A DNA stretch of 44,459 nucleotides from an uncultured Collinsella sp. (GTDB lineage Bacteria > Actinomycetota > Coriobacteriia > Coriobacteriales > Coriobacteriaceae): the NCBI GenBank assembly GCA_902494815.1, contig CABUVB010000002.1, forward strand, positions 1 to 44,459, written 5' to 3'. The translations under genes and the position numbers were made by a program. The notes below the pieces were generated by a model. That model was given only the letters and a program-made list of their open reading frames with translations, made no database searches and was not told where the DNA came from. Positions 26,306-34,602 of this stretch are shown in pieces; within the stretch, counting starts at the first letter, position 1; the number at the start of each line of letters is the position of its first letter.

Positions 26306-27217
26306 ATGAACGCTTCATCGCTTTCCTTCCAAGACATCATCCTGCGCCTCCAGCAGTACTGGGGCGAGCAGGGCTGCGTCATTATGCAGCCCTATGACTC
26401 CGAGGTCGGTGCCGGTACCTTCCATACCGCGACCACGCTGCGCTCGCTCGGTCCCGCCGAGTGGCGCACCTGCTATGCGCAGCCCTGCCGCCGTCCCGCC
26501 GACGGCCGCTATGGCGAGAACCCCAACCGCATGCAGCACTACTATCAGTTCCAGGTGCTCATCAAGCCCTCGCCGGTCAACGCCCAGGAGCTTTATCTGG
26601 GTTCGCTGGCCGCCATTGGCTTGGACCCCAACGACCATGACGTCCGCTTTGTCGAGGACGACTGGGAGAGCCCGACGCTCGGCGCCTGGGGCCTTGGCTG
26701 GGAGGTCTGGCTCAACGGCATGGAGGTCACGCAGTTTACGTACTTCCAGCAGGTGGGCGGCATCGAAGTCGACCCCGTGCCCGTCGAGATCACCTATGGC
26801 CTGGAGCGTATCGCCATGTACGCCCAGGGCGTCAACTCGGTCTATGACCTGGTGTGGAGCTACCTGCCCGACGGCACGCCCATGACCTACGGCGACGTGT
26901 TCCTGGAGAACGAGCGCGAGTTTAGTGCTTACAATTTTGAGGTCGCCAACGTCGAGATGATGCGTCAGAAGTTTGACGACTACGAGGCCGAGTGCCACTC
27001 CTGCCTGGAGCGCAAGCTGCCGCTGCCAGCATATGACTGCGTCATGAAGTGCAGCCATGCCTTCAACCTGCTCGATGCCCGCGGTGCGCTGTCCGCAGTC
27101 GAGCGTGCCAACTACATCCTGCGCGTCCGCGCCGTCGCCAAGGCGTGCTGCGAGGCTTATATGGCCGAGGTCGCCGGAATCAACGAGAATGCCGATCAGG
27201 AAGGCGAGGTGGCGTAA
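26306..27217 (+). CDS. glyQ: glycyl-tRNA synthetase alpha subunit
   Basis: 303 residues. The family start (FQDIILRLQQYWGEQGCVIMQPYD) and class II motifs (ERTC-type AEWRTCYAQPCRRPADGRYGENPNRMQHYYQFQV) are present. With GlyS it forms the bacterial alpha2beta2 enzyme that charges tRNA-Gly. Only 59 bases separate it from lepB, so there is no room for a glycine T-box; a -10-like TATAGT lies about 50 bases upstream. Confidence 0.97.
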   Translation: MNASSLSFQDIILRLQQYWGEQGCVIMQPYDSEVGAGTFHTATTLRSLGPAEWRTCYAQPCRRPADGRYGENPNRMQHYYQFQVLIKPSPVNAQELYLGSLAAIGLDPNDHDVRFVEDDWESPTLGAWGLGWEVWLNGMEVTQFTYFQQVGGIEVDPVPVEITYGLERIAMYAQGVNSVYDLVWSYLPDGTPMTYGDVFLENEREFSAYNFEVANVEMMRQKFDDYEAECHSCLERKLPLPAYDCVMKCSHAFNLLDARGALSAVERANYILRVRAVAKACCEAYMAEVAGINENADQEGEVA

Positions 27218-27220
27218 GCC

Positions 27221-29317
27221 ATGGCAGACGCTAAGGATTTCCTGTTTGAGATCGGTACGGAGGAAATGCCCTCTGCACCGCTGAACAATGCCGTCAAGCA
27301 GCTTGGCACTATGATTGCCAAGGGTCTCGACGAGGCCGGTTTGGCCCACGGCGAGGTCCGTGTGATTTCGAGCCCGCGTCGCCTGGCTGCACTCGTTGCC
27401 GACGTCGCTACCGCGACCGATGAGGTTCACGAGGTCAAGCGTGGTCCCGCGGCCAACATTGCCTTTGACGCTGACGGTAACGCCACCAAGGCCGCCCAGG
27501 GCTTCGCCCGCAAGTGCGGTGTGGCTGCCGAGGACCTGGTCCGTCGTGAGGACACCGACGGCCGTGAGTACGTATTTGCCGAGAAGAACATTCCTTCCGC
27601 CCCGGCCACCCCGATTCTGACGGCCCTGTGTGAGAAGACCATCGCCGGCCTGCAGTGGCCCAACTACCGCTCTCAGCGCTGGGGCCACGAGCACGCCACG
27701 TTCGTGCGTCCGGTCCGTTGGATCTGCTGCCTTTTGGGCGAGGATGTCGTGCCCGTGTCGTTTGCCGACGTGACGAGTGGCAACACCACGCGCGGCCATC
27801 GCGTTCTGGGCCCCGGTGACCATGTGGTCGCCAGCCCCGCTGTTTACGAGCAGGTGCTCGAGGACGCCGGCGTGCTTTCTGCCGAGCGCCGTCGCGAGGC
27901 CATCCTTGCCGGTATCGCCGAGGTCGAGGCTGCGCGCCCCGGCTGCCACGTCGATACGCCCAAGAAGGTCTTTGAGGAGGTCATCAACCTCTGCGAGTGG
28001 CCGACGGTGCTCGTTGGTACCTTCGACGAGGAGTTCCTCAAGGTCCCGCACGAGATCATCTGCGAGTCTATGCTCACCAACCAGCGCTACTTCCCGATCT
28101 ATGACGGCGAGGGCAAGCTGACGCGTGAGTTCGTGGTCGTCTCCAACAGCAAGCCAGAGAACGCCGAGCGCGTGATTGACGGCAACGAGCGCGTCGTGCG
28201 CGCCCGCCTGGACGACGCCAAGTTCTTCTACGAGGAGGATCTGAAGATCTCCCTCGACGAGTTCCGTGAGCGCCTGGCCAAGGTTGCCTTCCAGGAGAAG
28301 CTCGGCAGCGTGCTCGCCAAGTCCGAGCGTATTGAGCAGCTCGCGCTCGCTATTGCCCGCGAGGCTCACCTGGGTGCCCACCTGGCCGCCGATGCCGGCC
28401 GCGCCGCTCACCTGTGCAAGGCCGACCTGGTGTCCAACGCTGTTGTCGAGTTCACGAGCCAGCAGGGTGTGATGGGCGGTTACTACGCCAGCGCGATGGG
28501 GGAGAACGACGAGGTCGCTCACGCTATTCGCGATCACTATCGTCCCCGCTTTGCCGGCGACGAGCTACCCGAGGGCACCGCTGGCTGCATCGTGGCTTGC
28601 GCCGATAAGCTCGATACCATTGCCGGCATCTTTGCCATCGGCGAGCCCCCGACCGGCTCTTCCGACCCGTACGCGCTGCGTCGTGCCGCCATCGGCATCA
28701 TCAATATCCTGCGCGACCGTCTGCCGATCGACCCCACGTCGCTCATCGACTTTGCGCTCGAGCTCTATAGCGAGCAGGGCATTGAGTTCGACGCCGCCGA
28801 GGTCGCCCAGCAGGTTCGCGACTTCTTCCACGGCCGTTTGGTGAGCATGGCCCGCGACGAGAATATCCCGGCCGACACCGTTGCCGCCGTTTCCGCGGTG
28901 CACATCATTGCCCCGTCGGTCTTCTTCGCCCGCTGCGCCGCCCTCGATGAGGCCCGCAAGAACGACGCCGAGACCTTCGACAACCTGGCGACCGCTTACG
29001 CCCGCGCGGCGCATATCTCCAAGCCCGAACTGGGCGCGGAGTACGATCGCGCTCTGATGGGCGAGGTCGAGCTTGCGCTTGCCGACGCCTCCGAGGCCGC
29101 TCAGACCGCCGTCGATGCCGCTCTCACCGCCGAGGATTATCCTTCCGCGTTTGCCGCCCTCGCCGCCCTACGCGCGCCCATCGACCGTTTCTTCGACGAG
29201 GTTATGGTCATGGACAAGGACGAGCAGCTCCGCGATAATCGCCTTAAGCTGCTCAACCGCTTCGAGGCCGTTTTCTCCGGCATCGCCAACATCGGTGAGC
29301 TTGCTCGCAAAAAGTAA
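27221..29317 (+). CDS. glyS: glycyl-tRNA synthetase beta subunit
   Basis: 698 residues, starting 3 bases after glyQ. N-terminal FLFEIGTEEMP, the central B3/4-like and HD-like regions (including ADKLDTIAGIFAIGEPPTGSSDPYALRR), and the C-terminal anticodon-binding helical domain ending VMDKDEQLRDNRLKLLNRFEAVFSGIANIGELA. The full length matches the family. Confidence 0.97.
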   Translation: MADAKDFLFEIGTEEMPSAPLNNAVKQLGTMIAKGLDEAGLAHGEVRVISSPRRLAALVADVATATDEVHEVKRGPAANIAFDADGNATKAAQGFARKCGVAAEDLVRREDTDGREYVFAEKNIPSAPATPILTALCEKTIAGLQWPNYRSQRWGHEHATFVRPVRWICCLLGEDVVPVSFADVTSGNTTRGHRVLGPGDHVVASPAVYEQVLEDAGVLSAERRREAILAGIAEVEAARPGCHVDTPKKVFEEVINLCEWPTVLVGTFDEEFLKVPHEIICESMLTNQRYFPIYDGEGKLTREFVVVSNSKPENAERVIDGNERVVRARLDDAKFFYEEDLKISLDEFRERLAKVAFQEKLGSVLAKSERIEQLALAIAREAHLGAHLAADAGRAAHLCKADLVSNAVVEFTSQQGVMGGYYASAMGENDEVAHAIRDHYRPRFAGDELPEGTAGCIVACADKLDTIAGIFAIGEPPTGSSDPYALRRAAIGIINILRDRLPIDPTSLIDFALELYSEQGIEFDAAEVAQQVRDFFHGRLVSMARDENIPADTVAAVSAVHIIAPSVFFARCAALDEARKNDAETFDNLATAYARAAHISKPELGAEYDRALMGEVELALADASEAAQTAVDAALTAEDYPSAFAALAALRAPIDRFFDEVMVMDKDEQLRDNRLKLLNRFEAVFSGIANIGELARKK

Positions 29318-29351
29318 GCTAGCCTGCGCATAAGCGCAAAAGGAGCCCCGC

Positions 29352-30227
29352 ATGGATTGCCCGGTCACCGCTCGTCCCACCGTTATCGTTATCTCCGACT
29401 CGCTCGGTGATACCGCTTGTGAGGTGGTGCTTGCGGCGTCCGGGCAATTTGATGAAGGGGCTTTTCGTGTTTTACGTCTGCCTAAGGTGACCTCGGTGGA
29501 GCAGGTCAAGTCGTTTGTGGGCCCGCGAGTCGATGCCGACCATCGTGATATCGCCGTATTCCACACAATTGTCGATCCGGCGCTTCGTGCTCGCGTGCTC
29601 GACTACTTGGGCATGCTGCACATTCGCTCGGTCGACCTGATCGGCCCGACGCTTGCCGTGCTGTCGTCGCTTATCGGCGTGCCGCCAAAAGGAGTGGCGG
29701 GTGTGATCCATAAGACCGATGACCGGTATTTCCACCGCATCGAGGCCATGGAGTACTTTGTCGAGCACGATGACGGACGTGGTTGCGACGATCTGTCGGG
29801 TGCCGATATCGTGCTGCTGGGCGTGTCGCGCACATCCAAGACGCCGCTGTCGATGTATTTGGCCTATCAGGGCTACAAGGTCGCCAACGTTCCGTTGGCG
29901 CACGGTATGGAGCCGCCCAAGTCGATTTACGAGGTAGACCCGATGCGGTTGTTTGGCCTGATTTCGACCGTCGACGTTATTTCTGAGATTCGCGATAGCC
30001 GCTTGGGCGACGACTATGCCCGTGCCGTCGCCGGCTCCTATGCCGAGCCCGAGAGCGTGCGAAGCGAGCTCGAGGAGGCTCGTGCTCTCATGAAGCGCCT
30101 GGGTTGCTTTGTAGTGCGTACCGACGGCAAGGCGATCGAGGAGAGCGCCTCCGAGATCATCGCTCACCTCGATGAGATCCAGGAAGCAAGGGCCCGCCGA
30201 GCCGCCCGCCGCGCCCAGCAGCAGTAA
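29352..30227 (+). CDS. pyruvate, phosphate dikinase regulatory protein (bifunctional kinase/phosphorylase)
   Basis: 291 residues of the DUF299 (PpsR/PDRP) family. The nucleotide-binding loop GVSRTSKTP occurs near residue 157, and the family segments HTIVDPAL, GVIHKTDDRYFHRIEAMEYFVEHDDGR and KVANVPLAHG are clear. These proteins use ADP to phosphorylate and inactivate PPDK on a Thr and reverse it with phosphate, so a ppdK gene is expected elsewhere. AAAAGGAG precedes ATG 29352. The link to glyQS recurs in Gram-positives, where a PPDK gene often follows; here the accessory island begins instead. Confidence 0.88.
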   Translation: MDCPVTARPTVIVISDSLGDTACEVVLAASGQFDEGAFRVLRLPKVTSVEQVKSFVGPRVDADHRDIAVFHTIVDPALRARVLDYLGMLHIRSVDLIGPTLAVLSSLIGVPPKGVAGVIHKTDDRYFHRIEAMEYFVEHDDGRGCDDLSGADIVLLGVSRTSKTPLSMYLAYQGYKVANVPLAHGMEPPKSIYEVDPMRLFGLISTVDVISEIRDSRLGDDYARAVAGSYAEPESVRSELEEARALMKRLGCFVVRTDGKAIEESASEIIAHLDEIQEARARRAARRAQQQ

Positions 30228-30250
30228 CTACTGAGTAGCTAATTTGGGAC

Positions 30251-30450
30251 GTGTCTCTATAGTATTGTCAAATCTCCTGGGACGAGCCCGCCCTCCTCGA
30301 GTCGCTCGGGAGGCTCGGCGTTGCAGAGACGGCGAGGCCGGACGGGGATTACCTCTTCGTGATGGAGGGGAACCCCGGCGCTGGAGGGCGACGGGGAGGC
30401 GCCTCGGGTGCAGCTACACAAGGGGGCCTGTCCACGAGGTCCACGTGCGG
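30251..30450. other. GC-rich scar of a lost gene or insertion sequence
   Basis: Begins with a 21-base motif (GTGTCTCTATAGTATTGTCAA) that recurs at 35954 with 3 mismatches. It continues as ~180 bases of high GC with an open but startless plus-strand frame (DEPALLESLGRLG, then DGDYLFVMEG). The composition differs sharply from the AT-richer sequence after 30450. I read it as a remnant of a mobile element or transposase end; not a functional gene. Confidence 0.4.
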
Positions 30451-30576
30451 GAAGTCAATTAATTTACCGTTCAAAAAGGGGGCAATGTGGGAAAGGGCCA
30501 AGCCGACTATTGAAATGACGATAAAGACGAGGCATCCTGATGTATGTCGGAATATAGATAGGACAAAACGTATCAT
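30451..30576 (-). pseudogene. ABC transporter, N-terminal membrane remnant
   Basis: ATG 30576 opens 42 codons: a short basic start, a hydrophobic helix, and the ALSHIAPFLNGKLIDF end. This aligns with residues ~19-34 of the intact ABC exporter at 41959 (ALSCVMPALNGGFVDF; 9 of 16 identical). Homology stops at 30451, where GC-rich unrelated sequence begins, so the gene is truncated after its first helix. It lies downstream of the methyltransferase on the same strand, so it was probably the exporter gene of cluster 1. Confidence 0.6.
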
Positions 30577-30779
30577 CTATATCGCTTCTATGAAACCCGA
30601 TGCAAGTTCTTCTCAATCTCGAAATAGATTGAAGGCATTGAGAGGAACTTTATACTACAAAAATCGTAGGTCTGCCACCTAGACAGAAGAAGTGATTTTG
30701 TATGCGGAATCTTGCATTTTGAAAACCGGTGCCAACTATGAGGTGTGAGTCGGGCTCGGTAAAGCGCGGGGGAAATGAG

Positions 30780-30817
30780 ATAGGCTGCGCGTCATCAGAG
30801 AGTGGCGCGCAGCCTAT
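30780..30817 (-). terminator. perfect 12-bp hairpin downstream of cluster 1 methyltransferase
   Basis: ATAGGCTGCGCG (30780-30791) and CGCGCAGCCTAT (30806-30817) are perfect inverted repeats with a 14-base loop, 27 bases beyond the methyltransferase stop. No T-run follows on either side, so it may be a factor-dependent terminator or an mRNA 3' end stabiliser. Confidence 0.5.
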
Positions 30818-30843
30818 TGACCTGCTTTCGTATGACGGATGCT

Positions 30844-31986
30844 TTAGAGGATCCAGGGGCCAAGTGGGTTGCCATCTGCGGAGCAGTCTTGAATCGTTAG
30901 GATGGGATTTTGAAAGGGCTGTCTCTCCCTCCACGCCTTCAAGTGATAGGTGCAGACGCGGTCGTAGTGGATTTTTTTGTATGCGCGCGATATCTGTTTT
31001 ACAGCCTCCTCTTTGCTGGAATATTTTCCTGGAGCATGTGCAACAGATGTGCATGCGATACCGTCGATCCAGCCAGATTGGGGTCCGAGGTTAAAGCTCG
31101 AGATTATTGTCAAGACGCCATTGAGGCCAGCTTGCAACAAATCGTTCTGTATTCGTTCAAATGCTGATTGATTGTTGGTTCCAAGGCCAATCATTCCAAT
31201 TGCAGAGAGGTATCCGCTATCAGTGAGTTTATCTCCTGCACCTCGAATAACCTTGCTTGTGATGTTGAGGCCATCTGGGCCGCCATCGCCAACGAAGGGG
31301 TATGGTACGTCTTCTGGGATTGGGAGCAAAGGAGGATTCACCGTAATGAGTTCATAGCTGCAAGAGCTTTCGATATTGTTTAGTGCGTTGTAGAGACTTC
31401 CGGTTAGAACAGTTAAATCTTCGCTAATACCATTGACCAGTGCGTTTAGTTGGCAGATTTCTGAGGCGATTGGATTGATATCTATCGCCGTGACGTGCAT
31501 TCCAGATTTTGCCAGTATGAGTGCCTGGATGCCTGGTCCAGAGCAGAGGTCTAAGGCATTCTTTCCGGGGGATGGGCTTAGCCGACGAGCGAGCCCAATT
31601 GAATCAGAGCCAAAATATAGTAAAGGCGAGGGTGATGGCGCATCGGCAAAAAGCCAGATGCCATGATATCGGATTAGAGATAAACCGGAAAGGGAGGCAT
31701 TGCCATTGTGCTTGCTTAGCAGCCCGAGTGAGGCTATGGTTTCAACAGTGCCTTTCAGCAGACTTCTTTTTGCCACTTCTGAATCGAGATCAATCTCTCC
31801 ACCTAGCATCAGGAAGGAGACGATCTCTTGATGCTCCCTGTCAAGTTGATCCCAGATGCGATGCGCGCATTCAAAAGGATCTATAGATATGTCAAGTGTG
31901 TCTAAAAAATCTGTTACTCCAAGAGTGTCCAATCTACGGAGTGGATTACTCGAGAGCGAATTTAAAGAGGGTAGCACTTCAATCAT
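30844..31986 (-). CDS. class I SAM-dependent methyltransferase with NPP motif (RiPP cluster 1)
   Basis: 380 residues from ATG 31986 (ATG 32001 and 32037 possible; 31986 overlaps the radical SAM stop by only 8 bases). The N-terminal ~130 residues are helical, without a recognised domain. The Rossmann core has motif I LDLCSGPGIQAL and acidic motif II AIDINPIA. Motif IV is VNPPLLP, the (D/N)PP type used by HemK/PrmC and other enzymes that methylate exocyclic or amide nitrogens. The family also acts on rRNA and glutamine. In this cluster, N-methylation of Asn side chains in the adjacent repeat protein is an attractive inference, not shown. Confidence 0.75.
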   Translation of the reverse strand: MIEVLPSLNSLSSNPLRRLDTLGVTDFLDTLDISIDPFECAHRIWDQLDREHQEIVSFLMLGGEIDLDSEVAKRSLLKGTVETIASLGLLSKHNGNASLSGLSLIRYHGIWLFADAPSPSPLLYFGSDSIGLARRLSPSPGKNALDLCSGPGIQALILAKSGMHVTAIDINPIASEICQLNALVNGISEDLTVLTGSLYNALNNIESSCSYELITVNPPLLPIPEDVPYPFVGDGGPDGLNITSKVIRGAGDKLTDSGYLSAIGMIGLGTNNQSAFERIQNDLLQAGLNGVLTIISSFNLGPQSGWIDGIACTSVAHAPGKYSSKEEAVKQISRAYKKIHYDRVCTYHLKAWRERQPFQNPILTIQDCSADGNPLGPWIL

Positions 31987-33058
31987 GTATATCAGACCCA
32001 TTTCCGATAAAGGTAGTCTCGAATTTAGTCTCGACAATCAAGTCGGCTGCCAGTTTAGGAGCTAGCTTTGCAAGACAGGTCTGTGCCTCTTTCGAGAGGG
32101 CGATGTCTTCGCAAATCTCGCATTGAGAGAGGTAGCTTGAGCGCCCAAATGAAGAAAGGGCTCCGCTCGTGCGCAAGTGCTTCAGCAGCCCTCCTGGTCC
32201 TATGTATTGTATGTAATTAAGTAGGAGCAGCTGCAGTTCATTAATGTCATCCGTCAGATTGATTTTGCCAAGATCGAAAAGCCAAGTTCCCTCTGCATTT
32301 ATTCCGCAGCAGGGTGCAAGATGGCAGTTTGGGGAAATAACGAAGTCTCGGCCGCAGTCGGAACAGTGTGACGCTAAGAGACGTGCCTGCGGTCGCGCAT
32401 TTTGGTTGAGACTGAGATTTCGTGCGCGCCCAATTCGCGTGATGCCTGAATCCGTGATGAAGCGGGCTGGCGCGCTGGGAGGCTGGGTATTATCGTCGAA
32501 CTGATGCAGGAGTGGAATGTCTTCATTAAGGTACTTGCACAGGTATGCCGGGCTGATTGTACTGTTGTTATCTCTGCAGACCGCAATGCCGAGAGTTTGA
32601 AAGCCCATTGTTTTTGCTGAGTTCCAAAGGTTGCGCACATTCTCGAGGGGTATATATTCCGCATGAAAGTCGTCGCAGCTGATATTGATTTCGTCAAGGC
32701 CACATGACTTCAATTCGTTGAGGAACGTTTCTGCGTCTCTTTCGCTTTTTGCCCACCACGCATTCGTTACAATTCGAGTAAAGAGTCCTAAAGAATTCGC
32801 ATATGCGATGGCCTCGAGAAGGTCATCGCCAAGAAGGGTGCATTCTCCGCCCGTAAACACAACAACACCACTTCCGACGCATACTTCGGCGAAGCTATCG
32901 ATGAATTGCCGCATTTGGGGAAGAGTAAGCCTGTCACTGTTGTTCGGAGTGCAGCTCATCAGACAATGATCACACACAGCGCCACATTTATATGTTGTTA
33001 TAAATGTCAGCATTCGAGGTCTGCGGAACAGCACGTGCTGCGAGCTTTCGGAAATCAT
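31979..33058 (-). CDS. radical SAM enzyme with SPASM-like C-terminus (RiPP cluster 1)
   Basis: 359 residues. The CxxxCxxC [4Fe-4S] motif is Cys25-Cys29-Cys32 (YKCGAVCDHC), with a following Cys in LMSC and the SAM-binding FTGGECTLL. Residues ~225-320 hold a second Cys set (HCSDC, PNCHLAPCC, QCEIC), as expected for auxiliary clusters of a SPASM or twitch domain. Enzymes of this layout modify peptides. The start overlaps the precursor stop by 4 bases (ATGA), implying coupled translation and a role on the upstream product. Reaction unknown: epimerisation, C-methylation and cross-linking are all possible. Confidence 0.85.
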   Translation of the reverse strand: MISESSQHVLFRRPRMLTFITTYKCGAVCDHCLMSCTPNNSDRLTLPQMRQFIDSFAEVCVGSGVVVFTGGECTLLGDDLLEAIAYANSLGLFTRIVTNAWWAKSERDAETFLNELKSCGLDEINISCDDFHAEYIPLENVRNLWNSAKTMGFQTLGIAVCRDNNSTISPAYLCKYLNEDIPLLHQFDDNTQPPSAPARFITDSGITRIGRARNLSLNQNARPQARLLASHCSDCGRDFVISPNCHLAPCCGINAEGTWLFDLGKINLTDDINELQLLLLNYIQYIGPGGLLKHLRTSGALSSFGRSSYLSQCEICEDIALSKEAQTCLAKLAPKLAADLIVETKFETTFIGNGSDIHD

Positions 33059-33780
33059 GCCGCGAGCAAACGGGCGTCGGTGATTACCAAGGTGCCTTCG
33101 TTCTCGGAGTAAGTAACTTCGAATTCGACGGAGCGATAATACCCGCGGGCGACCCCATTGGAAGCCCCTTCGGGGTTGATGGTATTGGAGCTGGAATTCT
33201 TGATTGCTGTTTTAAGCATGGCTGCTTGCCTCGCTGCACTCAAGCCCTCTTGATCAAATTTCCTGAAAACAGAAGTTTGTTTGTACGATTCCGATAGTTC
33301 AACAACATCAGGTTTGTTCATAAAAATAGCTGATCCATAGCCCATTGTGTTGACGTCGTACTTAAGGTTGGCGTTGTTTTGAGCATTCGCGTTTGCGTTT
33401 GCCATTCCGTTTGCGTTCAGAATGATGTTTGCGTTCGTTACTGCGTTTGCATTAAGTACAACGTTTACGAGAGGTATCGTTTGCGGCTCAGCTTCGTTGT
33501 CCTCGTCATAATATGCAAGTTGGATACGACGATATACTGCGCGTGCAACGGGGACACGCGCCTCCTTTTCGGTTGACTCCACCAGTTCGTACAGAGAGAC
33601 TTTTCGATTTCCCGCTTTGATTTGGAGGTCTGTAATTCCATATTTCTGGAATACGGCACGAGGCTGAGCTTCGAAATCGCGTCTTGCGTCGGTAGATTGT
33701 TCCGCGTCCGCGACCAGTTTTTCAAGGATGCTAAGCTGGGACTGTATTGAGAGTTCGTTTAGGTGGTTCACATTGTCCAT
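33055..33780 (-). CDS. candidate RiPP precursor with internal Asn-Ala repeat segment
   Basis: 241 residues from ATG 33780, with GGAGG 8 bases upstream (an in-frame TTG at 33795 overlaps that site). Residues ~15-65 resemble the nitrile-hydratase/Nif11-type leader fold: an acidic helix, DARRDFEAQPRAVFQKYGI, then a short strand. Residues 106-144 carry 14 Asn, many in NAN units alternating with Ala, followed by LKYDVN and a ~95-residue C-terminal region with a beta-rich end. Asn alternation recalls polytheonamide/aeronamide cores, but those are C-terminal whereas this is internal. No Cys is present. First gene of cluster 1. It could instead be a structural repeat protein that is not a RiPP. Confidence 0.7.
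   Translation of the reverse strand: MDNVNHLNELSIQSQLSILEKLVADAEQSTDARRDFEAQPRAVFQKYGITDLQIKAGNRKVSLYELVESTEKEARVPVARAVYRRIQLAYYDEDNEAEPQTIPLVNVVLNANAVTNANIILNANGMANANANAQNNANLKYDVNTMGYGSAIFMNKPDVVELSESYKQTSVFRKFDQEGLSAARQAAMLKTAIKNSSSNTINPEGASNGVARGYYRSVEFEVTYSENEGTLVITDARLLAA
33349..33465 (-). repeat. Asn-Ala coding repeat inside the cluster 1 precursor
   Basis: On the plus strand GTTTGCGTT-like units recur irregularly (AACGCAAAC on the coding strand), encoding NANA, TNAN, LNAN and NANANA. The codon pattern suggests expansion by short-unit slippage followed by divergence. It is coding in frame, so it is a protein repeat, not a CRISPR or satellite. Confidence 0.75.
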
Positions 33781-33795
33781 AGCGGTGACCTCCAA

Positions 33796-33948
33796 TGTTG
33801 AATAGCTGTCTTGAAAGACTACGTCATGCTAGTGTCGGTATCGATTTGATACTACGAACAAATTAGAACTAAATGGATATAGTTTCCATACTAATCAAAA
33901 CAAACTTGCATTCAAGTTTTTTATACTTGATTTAAGGCGGAGTGGAAT
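33796..33948. promoter_or_regulatory. AT-rich divergent promoter region of cluster 1 and the SdpI-like gene
   Basis: Contains a perfect 7-bp inverted repeat AAACTTG-CATT-CAAGTTT (33902-33919) and GTATC-GATTT-GATAC (33838-33852). A -10-like TATACT (33922-33927) for the plus-strand gene directly follows the first hairpin. A TAGTAT lies on the minus strand near 33850. The repeats could be operators for one regulator of both sides. Confidence 0.45.
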
Positions 33949-34602
33949 GTGGGTGCGCAAGGAGACGCGGAATCGATGAGAGCCTCAAAAAAAATTACTG
34001 CAGTGTTATCATCTTTCATCCTCTCTATTCTTCCATTTCTGATTCTATGGGCGGCTTGGTCAGTCCTCCCTGATACAATTCCCGCTCATTGGAGTGGGGG
34101 TGTGGTTGATCGATGGGGTAATACGCTTGAATTGCTGGTTGTTCCGCTGTTTTCTCTGATTGGTTCTATTGCAATTTCTGTGTACCTTATTGTTTCCACG
34201 CGGCGAAGAGAGTTCGCGGATTTCTCTGTTCGAATGCGACGGGACTTTGTTGCGTGCTATATTTCTAGTCTTCTTTTATCGACAACCTGCTCAGTGATAA
34301 TTGCCGTTTGGGTTCAGTTGATTCTTACGCAAAACACTGCGGTTGATGGGGGGCTTGGACTATCGATCCTGTATTCCCTTCCCGGGCTATATGTGATCTT
34401 GTGCGCTTTGCCGCCTTTTTATGCGAGCGGCGAGAGCAAAAAGGCAGAGCGCCTGATAACAGTTCTTATTGGCGGCGCGGAGATTGTTCTTTGTGGAATA
34501 GTGCTTGAAGGTTCGGCTGCCTCATATGCGATGATTGGACTGATGATTCTGTTCTGTGCGTTTGAGATTGTGTCACAGGTAAGGGATAGCCGGTCCTTAT
34601 GA
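33949..34602 (+). CDS. SdpI-like (DUF1648) membrane protein, possible immunity protein
   Basis: 217 residues from GTG 33949, preceded by GGCGGAG; ATG 33976 with AAGGAG is an alternative. Six hydrophobic segments. The DUF1648/SdpI hallmark LPDTIPAHWSGG-x-DRWGN lies at residues 40-58 after the first helix. SdpI protects Bacillus subtilis against the SdpC toxin and is about this length (207 residues). Divergent from the cluster 1 peptide gene, sharing its promoter region, so self-immunity is a reasonable inference. DUF1648 proteins also occur with no toxin nearby. Confidence 0.7.
   Translation: MGAQGDAESMRASKKITAVLSSFILSILPFLILWAAWSVLPDTIPAHWSGGVVDRWGNTLELLVVPLFSLIGSIAISVYLIVSTRRREFADFSVRMRRDFVACYISSLLLSTTCSVIIAVWVQLILTQNTAVDGGLGLSILYSLPGLYVILCALPPFYASGESKKAERLITVLIGGAEIVLCGIVLEGSAASYAMIGLMILFCAFEIVSQVRDSRSL

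Noticed and set aside
26315..28537. 740-codon minus-strand ORF
   Set aside because: Antisense to glyQ and glyS, whose proteins are fully recognised; its translation has no family character.
33349..33465. Repeat array as possible CRISPR or satellite
   Set aside because: Units are short, irregular and in frame within a coding sequence; no spacers.
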